Below the pieces are notes generated by a model. That model was given only the letters and a program-made list of their open reading frames with translations. It was not told where the DNA came from and made no database searches. 64,000 nucleotides of DNA from Asterochloris sp. CNOR1 (Eukaryota; Chlorophyta; Trebouxiophyceae; Trebouxiales; Trebouxiaceae): assembly GCA_963969365.1 (NCBI GenBank), contig OZ017751.1, positions 124,001 to 188,000 on the forward strand, read 5' to 3'. The position numbers were made by a program, and so were the translations under genes. Positions 44,601 through 55,868 of the stretch are shown piece by piece. Numbering within the stretch: position 1 is the first letter of the stretch; the number at the start of each line of letters is the position of its first letter.

Positions 44601-47600
44601 TGCTCATCGCCTATGCACAAGGCTCTACTGTGCTGAAAGAGCCTGCTGCCGGAAGGGCTTGGCCTCCCTACATAAGCGGCAGCTGGCGCTTTTAGGCAGC
44701 GCTCATCTCTCATGCACAGAGGGTCTGTTGCGCTGAAAGAGCCTGCTGCCTGAAGCGCTTGGCCTCCTTGGTAGAGCTTTTGCTGAAGCTTGAGCCAGTG
44801 CTAAACCCTTGTGGACAGAGGCTCTGCGCTGCTGAAAGAGCCTGCGGCTTGAACGTCAGGTTGCCCTCCAGGCCAGAGTCAGGGCCAGCACGCCTACCTG
44901 ACAACTTTAAACCCCAAGCTGTGCTGGAAACTGACCCATCATGAGCATCACACATTCCCATCTGGCAGTGCCAGCACTTGTGGCTGGCCCTCTGCAGGTG
45001 CCTAGATGCCCTCATCACGATGGGCGTGCTTGTACCTGGGGGCGACCGCACAGCCATCAGAAGAACAGCAGAGTTCTTCCTCACCAGCTTTGGGGTGAGG
45101 AAGCTGTTTGCTGCTGTCTGCCTGGTGCGGCCACTCGGGCAGGCCCCCAAGATTGACCTGCTTTGCGCAGCCAAGACGACACACCTGTTTGCATGGCGCA
45201 CTGCCAGGAGAAACACAACCGATTGTTTCTGCATCAGCTTTGGGGTGAGGGATTGCTCTGCTGCTGCCTCAGCCCAAAGCGCAGCAAGTGGTCAGGGGTG
45301 AGGTGATGTGTTATCTGCTTGGATGTGCTGCTGCCAGGCACTGCAGCACAGCATCCGTGCATGTCCTTTTGCACCCATGCCCACCAGTCCCTCTATGGAG
45401 TGTGGCGTTTGTGACCGGATCTGAGTGACGCCGACCGGCACAGACTGTGCAGCACCACAGCACCTGCGGGCGTCCCTCTGACTCCCAGCCTACCAGTCTT
45501 GGGGTGTTGAGGGCCTGTCGCTGCTGCTGCTGACATGATTGCAGCCCTTCAGCCATAGGCGCACTGTTGCCATGCAGGTTCGCCAATCACCAATGCCGTA
45601 GATGTCCTGAGCGCCTTTGGCATGCAACCTGTTTGTCTTGCAGGACTGAATCCGCACAGGCAATTTCAGCCTGCAATCAATGCTGAACATCATCATTTTC
45701 ATTGACTGGCTGTGATCCTGCAGGAACGCTTGAAGCAGCAGAGGGAGGAGGCCAAGAGCAATCCTGGGTACCGCGACGAGTTCAAGCCCAAGATCAGCAA
45801 GGAGGAGCAGAAGGGGAGGCGGAAGCAGATCCTGTCCAGCATTGGTGCGTGGCTGTGGCCGTTGGGCGCCCCATAGGCGCTGTAGCACAGTGCCCTTACG
45901 GCATGGTGCTTTCAGGAAACATATCCAGTGCTGGTGTCAGGCATACTTAGCATGGTGAATTGCGCACTGAGCTGCCTTTCAAGGTCCAGCATGTGGGGGG
46001 TGAGGGCTGGGGCAGACCCTCCACACCACTTCAGCCTGCTTTGTCAATGCCAGGCATTGCTGAGCTGCCACTCACCAACGCTTCGTCAGGCAGCACGTGT
46101 TAAACACAGTTGGACAGGAGCTGCCTACGCCGCCCCATGCTCGCCAGCAATACGTTTCAGCATGACCCCAAGAAGAGTCATCACAGCATGCAGAGATGAG
46201 GGCATTGCAGACAGTGCTGCGCAGGCCGCACGCGTCGATGGGCTCCGCTCATGCCAGCTGCCTGACATTCTTGAGCACATGCTGGCTCTGACAGCCACCG
46301 AGGGTCTCTGCCTTGGGAGAGCACAGCTTTGTAGAGCACCAAGCGCTGGTGTCTCCAGACCAGGTGGCGCCCCTGCTGGTTGCCATGCCTGCCAAGCTGT
46401 GGACTTGCGACAAGCTCAGCTTTGCAGAGCACCAAGAGCATGTGTTCTGCTTGCAGGGGAGGATCTCTTGGTGGCCTCTGCTGACAAGCCCTTCCGCTTC
46501 CCAGTGAGCATTGTTGTCGCTATTTGATGCTGTTATGCCTGTGCAATAGACCAGGTTGCAGCGTACCCGTTGGCCCTGATGACCCATTGCACTTCACTAC
46601 ACTCTGTAAATGCCATGCATGCCTGGTGTGCACACAGGGCACACCACTCCTGCATCTTGAGCCTATGCCATCTGAGTGAACATCTGCTTCATGAGAAGTC
46701 CAGTGCGTGTCTGATGCGAGCACAGGCAGCTGGTCGAGCAAGTTGAGCGCTGGGCGCTGAACATGAGCTCTTCTTAGAATTGCCTTCAATAAGTGCCACA
46801 CACATGGGGTTTATCTAAGCTTGGCATGCAATGCGGTGTTCCTGAGCGCATGCAGCGCCACTGCGCATGCTGTGCTGCTCTGTTGAGCTGCCCCTGCTGA
46901 CACCAGATGCTGGGTGGCTCCTCAAGGCTTGGGGGATGGGGTCTGCCTTGAACTTTGGCCTGGCTGTGGTGTGTGCAGGCCACCTCCACCTCTTGTGGTG
47001 CACAGCTTCACAGCTCTGTCAGGGATGTGCACGGCACCTTCACCTTTTGTGATGCACGCCTTCCCAGTCCTCGCTTGACGTGCAGGCCACCTCTGCTTCT
47101 GCCGTGCGCAGCTTCTCAGTCCTGGCTTGCTGTGCAGACCACACCCACCTATGTGGTGCACACCAGCGCAGTCCTGGCTTGCTGTGCAGGCCACCTTCAC
47201 ATTTGTGGTGCGCAGCTTCACAGTGCTGGATGGCATCGGCAAGGGCCTGGACCCCCGCTTTGACATCAGCGAGATTGCAGCCCCCTATGCCAGGGGTCTG
47301 CTGCTGGAGGGCAACCCCCAGTACGCCGCGCTGCTCAAGGAGTTCAAGAAGAAGGCCGGCAACCAGAACAGGGCCTTCAAGTGAGTCGCTCAGGCGCCCG
47401 ACACTGCCTCGCCGAAGAGGTTTGGGGCAGGGGAGCTTCTAGTCCTCAGAACAGAGCATTGAAGTCAGTGGCGAGGTGCTTGCATGTGGGTCATGAGGCA
47501 CAGCAGCTGAGTGTGCACCAGAACAGGAATCTGCAGTGAGTAGCAGGCACCTCCTGGGCCCCCGACTTTGGGCACTGACACTGAAGCGTGTGGGAATGTG

Positions 47601-48486
47601 CATCCGGCTGATGAGCTGCAGGGGTGCATGTTCTCCCTGAGAGGGGCACTGACTAAGAGGCCCTCGCTTCCCTGAAGGAATCTGTTCCGCTCCCCCAACT
47701 ACATTGAGGATGTGGCCACCACCGTCAAGCAGCTGGAGAGGGGCGACCTCAAGCTGAGGGTGCGGGCTCTGGAGACTGAGCGGGCACTGAACAGAGTCCA
47801 GGTGCAACAGCCGCCCCAGCGCTGCCACGCTTGCTGGGCACAGAAAGAGCTCAAGGCCGCGTGTGGCACTGTCGATGCACTAGGGCCAACACCGTCCGCA
47901 GCTGTTACAGCAGCTGATAGCACCTCTTAGCTGGACGTCAGTCACCGTCATGTCATTGCAGCAGTCGTGCATGGCCATCGGTCACGTGAATGCCTGAAAG
48001 ACAGATGGCTCTCAGACACCAGCGCAGTGCTTTCAGCACCGGGCTGCAACCTGTCGCCTACCTTTCACCTGAGAAGCCTGCACACAAGAAGTGACTATGC
48101 ATGCTTGCAGGGGCAGCCCTGCAGTGTCCTGCAGCTTGTCTGTCGCCTGCTGCTGGGGTAGCAAGAGGCAGCGCAGGCATGCTTTCCGCTGCGGCACCCC
48201 TGCAAAGTCGTGTTGCTTGTCCACTGCATCCCACCTGGGCATTAGGAGTAGGGTTGCCTGACTGACCTGCCCCTTCCCTGCTCTGCAGCTGATGCAGAAG
48301 GTGACCACAGCAGCCCTTGTGGCCTCCACGCTGGTCAATGTGGGCACCGTGCTGTCTGTCAGCGCGATGGCCCGGGCCTCCCAAGCCAGCTTTGTGGGCG
48401 CCGGCGTCTGGGGCCTTCAAGTGCTCGTCAACTGGGCAAAGTTGAAGCGCCTGGAAAAGAAGGAGGCTCAGCTCACAGGGGCCTGA
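38681..48486 (+). CDS. ABC1K: Plastid ABC1-like atypical kinase, ABC1K7/8 group (about 780 aa)
   Basis: Atypical protein kinase of chloroplast envelope/plastoglobules, implicated in prenyl-lipid and iron or oxidative-stress homeostasis in plants. Seventeen exons agree in phase: 38681-38812 (transit peptide), 38964-39308, 40219-40332, 40616-40804, 41271-41330, 41652-41777, 42114-42308, 42576-42686, 42813-42957, 43329-43394, 44408-44489, 44998-45094, 45724-45844, 46457-46503, 47190-47380, 47678-47801 and 48289-48486. Motifs: KxGQ-type LGPTFIKIGQQFSTR, AAASLGQVHLA (Ala-rich loop), VVVKVQRPG (Lys), FFHADPHPGNIAVD (catalytic) and IYYDFGMMG (metal). C-terminal LERGDLKLRVRALETERA and a hydrophobic stretch match Arabidopsis ABC1K8 (OSA1). 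Exon 2 has an NGASLNGAG repeat. Length fits the family (about 760). Two introns carry decoy-acceptor arrays. Confidence 0.95.
44035..44433 (+). repeat. 44-45 bp minisatellite repeating the splice acceptor and exon head, 8 copies
   Basis: TGCCTGCAGGGATGA occurs at 44035, 44134, 44178, 44222, 44267, 44311, 44355 and 44399. The last is the real acceptor of the GMMGEIPSDI exon (exon starts 44408). Each unit continues with a diverged version of the exon's first about 26 bases (for example TCGCCAAATTCCCCAGTGAC against TGGGCGAAATCCCCAGCGAC), then ATAACCATG or ACCACCATG. Confidence 0.95.
44600..44870. repeat. Three-copy tandem repeat, 100 bp unit, in ABC1K intron
   Basis: CTGAAAGAGCCTGC lies at 44633, 44733 and 44832, each preceded by a GCTCATC-CATGCACA-type stretch and followed by a GGCTTGGCCTCC-type stretch. 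It starts about 110 bp after the donor at 44489. Confidence 0.85.
45075..45260 (+). repeat. Duplicated exon end and donor in ABC1K intron
   Basis: The real junction CACCAGCTTTGGG then GTGAGG (45082-45100), followed by TGCTGCTGTCTGC, reappears at about 45228 as CATCAGCTTTGGG then GTGAGG, followed by TGCTGCTGCCTCA. The decoy donor is as good as the real one. Confidence 0.85.
46970..47240 (+). repeat. 52-54 bp tandem repeats of splice acceptor and exon head, 5 copies
   Basis: Units begin at about 46972, 47026, 47080, 47131 and 47183 with TGTGCAGGCCACC or a variant. The final unit is the real acceptor and exon start (47190, encoding ATFTFVVRSF). Each upstream unit imitates the exon head (for example CTTGTGGTGCACAGCTTCAC against TTTGTGGTGCGCAGCTTCAC). 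At least three decoys keep the AG. Confidence 0.92.
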
Positions 48487-49252
48487 GAAAGCAACAGCGT
48501 CTGAAGAGCGGGCCAGGTTGACCACATCTGCCATTCTCCCTGGCCAGAGAACACCAGCCTGCAGTGCTTTTGGCATGGCAGCAGCCTCTGTGGCTTTTGC
48601 TTGTCCACCCCCGCACAGTCAGTAACCCATTGCAGTCATGGGTGCACCATGCTCCGCATCTGCCTCATCTCAGGTACAGCCTTACTCTGTGAACAGCTGC
48701 CTATGTCACGCAATTTTGTCCCCAGTTGATCTAGAGTGTATTCTGTGCACACTCTCCCCAATTCCAGCACTACCTCTGTTGTCTGGTGGCAGCACTTGCC
48801 CAACAGTAGTCCATTTTTTGAAAGTGCATTTTGTCTTCAGCAGAGCCACAACACTCTGTGTGGGCATGCTGCTTTACCCCCTGGTTGTAGTATGTGCTGT
48901 TTACACCCAGATGGCCAGACAGCATTCATCTGTAATAAGCGTCATCAACTTTCCATGGGGGCTGCTTGGTCACCATCGCCATCACCATCTGCTGGAGGCC
49001 CATCTGCACAGCACAGCAGATGTTCAGCACGTGCAGGGCTGCCCCACCGGAAGATGTCCATCACAGGTATGCAGCAGGCTGAGCAACAATGCAACCATGA
49101 GCAGCTTAATGACGTTGGCCACCAATCATAGAGCAGCCGTGACAGTCCAGCCAGCGGCCTTTGCAGAAGGTGGAGCATCTGCAGATTCCTGCATATTGCC
49201 CAGGTTCAGAAAGACCCACGGCACCCAGAAGCACAACCTTCTGCAGGCAAGT
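48487..49252. other. Convergent 3' region between ABC1K and PSMA1
   Basis: Holds the 3' ends of both genes. No coding block is supported. Around 48730-48910 the DNA is AT-richer, as expected for 3' untranslated sequence. A (CATCGC)-like short repeat lies at 48972-48990. Confidence 0.45.
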
Positions 49253-52200
49253 TCACAGAGATGGGTGGCAATGATGATGCCCTGCAGGAGTCATCAAATG
49301 CTCTCCCAGCAGGATGGGGCGTCTGCACTTGCCTGCCCCTCCATCTTCCTGGTCTTTGATGATGGCCACATGAGGCTCCAAGTCCTCGTCATCTAAAATT
49401 GCGAAGGGAACGTCGCTCCCCACAATGGCCTGCAGAGGGCACCAGGGTAGCGTTGCAGGTGAGTGGGGGCAACCATGGCAGCACCCTGAAGGTGGAGGCC
49501 GCGACACCAGGTCAGGAGCATACTCACAGCATCTCGGCTGTCTGCAGGCAACAAAAAGAGGATTCAAGCGCAACATCACCGAGATACGCTGCTGACCAAG
49601 TGCAGCATGCAGCTGCTGCTTCCGGCAGCATGGGCCTGCAGGCAGTTTGCTGCCTGCATCAGGCGTGGACAGGGAACGCAGCTGAAGGTGCCAGACTCAG
49701 TAGCTGCTGCTTCCAGCACCAAGGTGGTGAGCCCAGTGGTTGTGATGGTCACTGCTAACTGTCAGGTATGTGCTCAAGCCTGTGCAGAGCACCAAGGTGT
49801 GTGTATACAAGGTCTTTAAGATGCCAGGGCATGGCAGACTCACCACTGTACAGCTGGAAGCTGTGAGCTCCCCGTCTGTGATGCTGGCGGCCAGCGCTTG
49901 GAGGGCGTGCCTGATCAGCTCGTCAAGGCTGGAGCTCTCAAAGCCCTCAAATTTCCGCTCGAGATAGGTTTTGGCAGCCTGCAAACGTGCAGCCGAGCGC
50001 TTGGCAAGGGTGCTGGACTCTGAGCAGACCCCTCTGCTGCACAGGACTCTGCAGCAGCCAAAGCAGCAGCCAGAAGCATTGTGATGGCTCAGCAAGCCCT
50101 GCGCTGACCTAGATCTGCTGCCTGCATGTGTGTGGCACGACTAACTTCAGCCTTGCCCGTGCTATCAGCCATCACCCTGGTACCAGAGCAGTGCCAGGAC
50201 ATGCCTTGACTGAGATCAGAACCTGACAGCAGCCAGTCTCTTGCGCATTGAGGTAAAGCCTGCTGTTGCTGTGTTGTTTCGCAAAGCGACTCTGAGTGTA
50301 ACCGCCATGATGGAGCTGGGAGCAGCCATCAAACAGGGCATGTAAGGCTCCTGCATTGCACAGCTCATTGTGGAGCCAGCTGCCACGTCCGTTGCAGCCT
50401 CAACTTGTGGCACAAGAGTCCTGTGTCCTGTGGCAGCCAGCCCTATCTGTCAGCCTTGAACCCAGAAGCCAGCAGTGGGGCCCTGGTACCGACCTGGGAG
50501 CAATGCTGGGGCATCTTGTGGAGGCTGCCTGAGAGGCACTTGTCTGAGCCAGCAATCAGTGATGCAGTCAGTGATGCAGCCAGGAAGGCTGCACCCTGTT
50601 TCAGTCTGTGAGAGCCAACCGCTGTGCTCAGCAATCATCATGCAGTTGACGTGGGCAAGGGAGCGACAGGCCGCAGCTGCTGTCCCACTAGCCATGTCAA
50701 GTGGCCCACTGAACATGAACCACAAGAAACCACCAGTCAGTGCCGACTTAAAGGCAGCAGCCAAAGCCCATGGCCTTGATGTCAAAGTTGCCTGAGGGGC
50801 AGTTGTGGGGCAGCAGCCGGTGGTGCAGCCAGTAAGACTGCACCCCGAGGAGCCAAACACTGCACTCAGCACTCAGCAAAGGGTCGGCGTGAGAGACAGA
50901 GCCCAAAGCTGCTTTTGCTGGCCCTGGCTGCTTGCAGTGCCCGCACAGGTTGTGACCCACACAATTGCAACATTCTCGCTGACCTGCGAGCGTGAGCCGA
51001 TGGCCATGGCCTTGTACTCGTAGAAGTTGCCTGAGGGGCAGCTGTAAAAGAGCTTGGCCCCCGACTTGTCATGCCCGGCCACGAGGAGGCCCACCCCGTA
51101 GGGGCGCGTCCAGGACCGCTGCGTGCACACCTGCGCCTTGTCGGCGATCTGGCGCACCAGGCGGCCCACTGGCATCTCCGACTCATACACAAACCTGCAG
51201 GGCATGACTGCAGTCAGGGTTGCAAGGGTGACAAGCAATGTTGCAGGGCTGATACGGCCCTGACAGCCTGCAGAATATCCATATTGTACAACAACCTGGT
51301 GGGCAGGGTGGGAGGAAAACACTGGACTGCGGAGCTGCTGCAGGGCAGCAATATGAGGTGGATGCATATGCGTGGCAGCATGCCATGGTCTGTGCAGCAC
51401 ATGGGCTGCAGGGCCGCACACAACGACAACATGCCAGTCAGCAAGCATGCTGAGCATCTCGATGCACACTGCCCACATCATGAACCCGGGATTGAAATGC
51501 CTCCCACATCATGAAGTAAGCATTGTGGAAGTCTGAACAGCCAGTCCAGACTCCATCAGGTAGGTGGGTGGCATGAGCCCCTAACTTGCACATCAGCACC
51601 CTGAAGCTGACCACCTGATTGCAAACGAGCCTGTGCCTATCTCAGATGGCCTATGCACACAAGATGCATGGCCGCACACGGCGACAACATGCCAGTCAGC
51701 AAGTATGCTGAGCATCTTGCTGCACACTGCCCACATCATGAACCCGGGATTGTAATGCCTCCCACATCATCAAGTAGGCATTGTGGAAGTCTGAACAGCT
51801 AGTCCAGACTCCATCAGGTAGGAGATTGGGTGGCATGAGCCCCTACTCGCACATCAGTGACCTGACATTGACCGCCTGATTGCAAGCGAGGCTGTGCCCA
51901 CCACAAGCCTAGCGTCAACTGCAAAGTTGCAAGTGCACACAGGAACTGCAGGGCCTGACTAAGAAGCGAGACCCCAGCAAGCAAGCTGGCGTCGGGGGCC
52001 TACCTGTGGTTGAGCGTCTCGTTGCGCATGTAGCGCACAAGGCTGCGCCCGTCTGAGTTGAGCCCTGACACAGCGGTGCCTAGGTGGTCGTCTACCTTGT
52101 AAACTTTGCGCTGGTGGCTGGACAGCTCCTCAGGGGAGCGCCGCAGGGTGCCCAGCACGACATGGGTCTTACTCTGCAGCAGCAGGCCACATGGTGAGTC

Positions 52201-52994
52201 CTGGTTTGGGAAAAGCTCAGTGTGCAGCAGAGGTGTGCTCAGCAGCATTAGGCACCACAGCCTCTGCTGCAGTGTGGGCCCAGCACAGTGTGCCCTCTCT
52301 TTCTCCCCCTTCTGGGTTTCTTTGCCTGACACATTCTCTGGCAGCCACTTTCATTCTCCAGGGAGTGCCTGGCAGCCTCTGCAGCCCTAGAGGCTTCGCG
52401 ACAGGCGCAGCCCTGTGATGGTGCACAGCGGCCGTCTGCACCAGCAAAGCGTGCTGTGGCACCATACTTGAGCAGGCTGCAGCAGCCTGATACATCTCAG
52501 TATCAATTGCGACCAGGCCCCAGGTGCATGCACAGCTGTTGGCTTCCTTCCACTCCAGTGCACACCTAATGTATGGCAGCGTCAGCTGCTGTTACAGGCA
52601 CTGTCAGCACATTGCTGCCAACGCGATGAATGCAGCTGCTCTTGCTGCAGGCGCAGCTCTGGACGCCAGCGTGCCGCAGCTTGCCAGAACGGCACCCACC
52701 TTGAGGCCCACTGCCGCACTGCCCTGCTTCACAGCTTCCATGGCATATTCAATTTGGTGGATGCGCCCCTGAGGGCTCCATGTGACCACGTCCTGGTCAT
52801 ACTGCAGGCAGCAGACAAGTGTTGGCAGCAAACATGTTTCCGGGTGCGCTTGCGTGAAGGTCACTGCTCTGCTGCTTGGTGCCTTTGTGCCAGGCAGGAT
52901 CAGCACATCTCAACTGGTATGCCTGCACCTGAAGCACCTTGCCAAAGCGGGACTGAGCATGCACATGAAATGGCCTTGCCTGGTTTCTGAACAT
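49253..52994 (-). CDS. PSMA1: 20S proteasome subunit alpha (PSMA1 / PAF, alpha-6 by plant naming), about 269 aa
   Basis: Structural alpha-ring subunit of the 20S core particle. Exons: 52994-52980 (MFRNQ), 52801-52700 ([20 protein letters not shown], the alpha-type signature, to GLK), 52173-52004 ([20 protein letters not shown] to YMRNETLNH), 51194-50984 ([59 protein letters not shown]), 49978-49844 ([27 protein letters not shown]) and 49429-49253 ([20 protein letters not shown] to the stop). All phases agree. The first intron has a GC donor (CAG then GCAAGG); the conserved MFRNQ-YDQDV join proves it. The last exon also contains a GCAAGT that could be a further GC donor, so the extreme C terminus is uncertain. 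Confidence 0.95.
50745..50830. repeat. Diverged copy of a PSMA1 exon segment in its downstream intron
   Basis: Minus-strand text ACAACTGCCCCTCAGGCAAC then TTTGACATCAAGGCCATGGG parallels exon text ACAGCTGCCCCTCAGGCAAC then TTCTACGAGTACAAGGCCAT at 51049-51001. It translates as [15 protein letters not shown] against [17 protein letters not shown] further CTGGCTGCACC/CTGCATCACTGACTG echo lies near 50560-50600. Confidence 0.8.
51411..51905. repeat. Tandem duplication, 259 bp unit, in PSMA1 intron
   Basis: CCGCACACAACGACAACATG at 51414 recurs as CCGCACACGGCGACAACATG at 51673. The similarity continues through CACTGCCCACATCATGAACC, CCAGACTCCATCAGGTAGG and TGATTGCAA. The copies look roughly 90% identical, a fairly young duplication. 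Confidence 0.92.
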
Positions 52995-53914
52995 GTCCCA
53001 AGGCCCCCAAGGGGCCTGCTCCCCCTAAGCAACCAGTCCCACGATCAGATGCTGGGCCAGATCACCAGCGAGCTGCTGTCACTGCTGGCTCCAATGAAAA
53101 ATTGGTAGGCAGAACAAGGATCGAGATCAAACGATGAGCTGGTCTGAGTTGCGGCCTGGTCGCACTGTATGTTGCACAAGAACAAAGATGCACTGTTGGA
53201 AGAAGAAGCAAGGGCAGTGGCCACCGCTCCTTGGCTTGCCCATGCCTCCGTCTAAAGGGACCTTGCCTATTCAGAAAACACAAATGTTTCATGGCAGATC
53301 CTCAAAGCCTACTGCTCCAAGGGAGATACAAGAAACAGCACTAAATACTCTGCTGGATGCACAGCATGACAGTTACACAACAGGCCTGTCTGCCTCCACA
53401 TCTGTTGACCTTGTTGGCAGGCAGACCAGGGTCATGCCATCAGGCCAGGACGCTGCAGCTGCATTTACTAAGACCAGCGGCCTCATTGTCAGCTGTGATC
53501 AACCTCTGGGTGGACAGCTTTGAGCTATCGTGACATTCAGCAGAGGGAGTGGCAGCAGGGTGCTCGTGCAGCTGGCCTGGGTCTGCTGCTGATATCCACA
53601 CGGGAGAACCCAGAGGTTCCTGCCTAGTGCTGTCGTCGAGGCCCACCCAGACTTGCCAGTACGTGATGGCATCCCCTGCTGCAATGCACAGCCAGAAGCT
53701 GAGCAGAGCAACGAATCTGGACGCCAGATGGTACCTCATCCATGTTGGTCATGGTCCACTGGACACATGCAAAGCCTGGATGTGAACAGGCTGGACACCA
53801 TCAAGGGCATCCCTGTAAAAGCTCCAAAACAGCAGTCTCAAGCATCAGTCTCCTCTACCACACCTTGTGCCAAATACACCAGAAACACCGCAAAACAAAT
53901 TTCCAACAGCCACC
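52995..53914. promoter_or_regulatory. Divergent intergenic region, PSMA1 / secreted repeat protein
   Basis: About 0.9 kb between start codons. It should contain both promoters. No coding segment was supported; open frames such as the one at 53134-53523 lack any domain or splice support. Confidence 0.45.
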
Positions 53915-55042
53915 ATGCTCGCCATTCGCACCCTGCTCCTGGCTGGAGCCTGCGCTGGATTGTCAACAGCTGCACAGATGGATATTGCAGCTGGCGTGCC
54001 AACAAGTGTCAACTGTATTCTGCAGGAGTGGCCTGTCGCTTGCATGGTAGCCCATTGATGGCCACCAACACTCCCCATTCTTGCCTGGTGCAGGCCGAGC
54101 CAGGGCGCAGCCTGCTGCAGGCCACCCCACCACCACTCACTGGCGACGCTGCATTGTTCAACACGGTGGGTGCACTGCCTGTGCTCCGCACAGGTGCCAA
54201 GAAAGCATTCCACACTTGCGGGTCCTTGCATGTGTCAACTGCGGCAGGACTGCAGTACTGGACTAGTCACAGCTGCAGACTCTGTGGTCCTCTGCCTGTG
54301 CGTGCAGCCAACAGTGATCCCTTCCAGCATGTTTCACACAAATGCCGGCACAGGCTGACGCTCTGTATGTGCGCTGCAGGTCCAGGAGGCTGCCCAGAGT
54401 GGCTGAGGGCCTGGTAGGAGCTGCCACTAGCACCCTGGGTGGGCTGACTGGCATCGGCGGACGCCACCTCCTGGGGAGCCCCCCTTCGCCAGTGACGAGC
54501 CAACTGATGGGTGCTGTCACTGGCGCCGGCAACACAGGAGTGGGCGGCGTCAGCCAAGGGCTGCAGACACTGGGGTTGGTGCCACAGCCCACAATGAGGC
54601 ACCTGCTGCAGGCCACAGCAGCGCCAGCCACAGGCGATGCGCAGCTGGTCGACACAGTGAGCTCTCTGCAGCTCACCAGCATGTCAGTCTCTGCTTTGGT
54701 GCCAGGCCTGACTGAGTCTGTGGATGCTGTGGTCAGCCTGTGACACCTGGGTAATGCCATGAGCCAGGCAGACCCTTTCATGCATGAGCTGACAGAAGAG
54801 TGCCTCTGCTGCAGGTCCAAAATGCTGTCAAGAGCAATGCTGGGAGCGTGGTGGGAGCTGCCACCAGCACAACAGGTGGGCTGAATGGCACCGGCGGATG
54901 CCATCTCCTGCAGGGGCCCTCTCCCCCAGTGGCGACCCAGCTGACCGGTGCTGCCACAGACACCGGCAACACACTGCTGAGCGGCGTGGAGGGCGTGTTG
55001 CAGACAGCACAACTGGTGCCCTCGCCCCCAGCCACTCGCTGA
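53915..55042 (+). CDS. Secreted protein with two-fold internal repeat
   Basis: Begins in a good context (CCACCATGC) with a signal peptide (MLAIRTLLLAGACAGLSTAA). Later exons are about 54094-54165 (AEPGRSLLQATPPPLTGDAA), about 54379-54657 and 54815-55042 (stop). The last two encode the same module: GAATSTLGGLTGIGGRHLL, then SPPSPVTSQLMGAVTGAGNT and LQTLGLVPQP in the first, and GAATSTTGGLNGTGGCHLL, QGPSPPVATQLTGAATDTGN and LQTAQLVPSPP in the second. A shorter HLLQAT/SLLQAT-TGDA motif recurs in the exons between. The protein is Gly/Ala/Thr-rich and probably extracellular or cell wall-associated; the family is unknown. The start of the first repeat exon does not share the frame expected from the previous exon (the second does), so there is a one-base difference or an unrecognised splice site there. 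The end of exon 1 is uncertain. Confidence 0.6.
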
Positions 55043-55868
55043 ACACCATCTTTTCCTGCAAACCTTCAGGCGAGGTGGCTGGGTGCTGCCCAGTCTGCAC
55101 ATTAGTTGGTCAATCCGCTGAAGTTGCACCTGTGATGACCCCAGGCTTGTGCTCGGCAAAAAGATCTGTTCCGTGCTTGCTTGATCCAGCAACGCTTGCT
55201 GTGGCTCGTAGGCAGCACTCACATCATGTTGCAGTCTAATGACAGCATGTCCTGTCACGGACTCAACGTTGAGGGATGCACCAGTCTTAGACATGGTCTC
55301 CACCAATGCATGCTCCAGAAGTGATGACTAGCACAGCTGCAACAATCAAACTTTGAATTCATACACGGCATGACACAGCGAATATGTCCAATTCCCTCAC
55401 CTCACCTATGTATGAAACCTCATGACCCTCTGCACTGTAGAGTTGTGTTCGTATCTTGATGTGAATTTCGAAACGAATGCTTTCCATCTTGTCTTGGAGA
55501 GTCTACAATGTCAAGAAAGTCTTTCTGAGACTTGTAATTCAGAACTTCACTTGGAAAGCCGTGTTGCACAGACATTGTCTCGGTTGTGTTTGCATTGATC
55601 AGCTCTGCCTGCTGTTGAGTTCTGCACATTTTGCTGTCAGATGCCTTGAGCTTAAGCACCATGGGGTCTCCAGTAACACATCTATTGCATGCAGCTCTGC
55701 AGACCTGGATGATTGCATAAGATCAAAGGGCTTCAACAGTGCAAAGTCACTAAGGACAGTTGGTTGCGTGACAGTCTTGGACTCATTCGGAATGTGCGTT
55801 CTTGGCAGGCCCAACTGCCTGGCTGTGTTTGTTGAAGAGGTGCTGCAGACTGAGCAAAGCCATCCTGC
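55043..55868. other. Convergent 3' region, secreted protein / ACL4
   Basis: Contains the 3' ends of both neighbours. The part 55330-55760 is distinctly AT-richer than the rest of the window (for example ATGTGAATTTCGAAACGAAT), consistent with untranslated sequence or an old insertion. No gene is supported. Confidence 0.45.

Noticed and set aside
54263-55306. 347-residue minus-strand open frame
   Set aside because: Antisense shadow of the repeated secreted-protein exons; its length follows from the GC-rich repeats.
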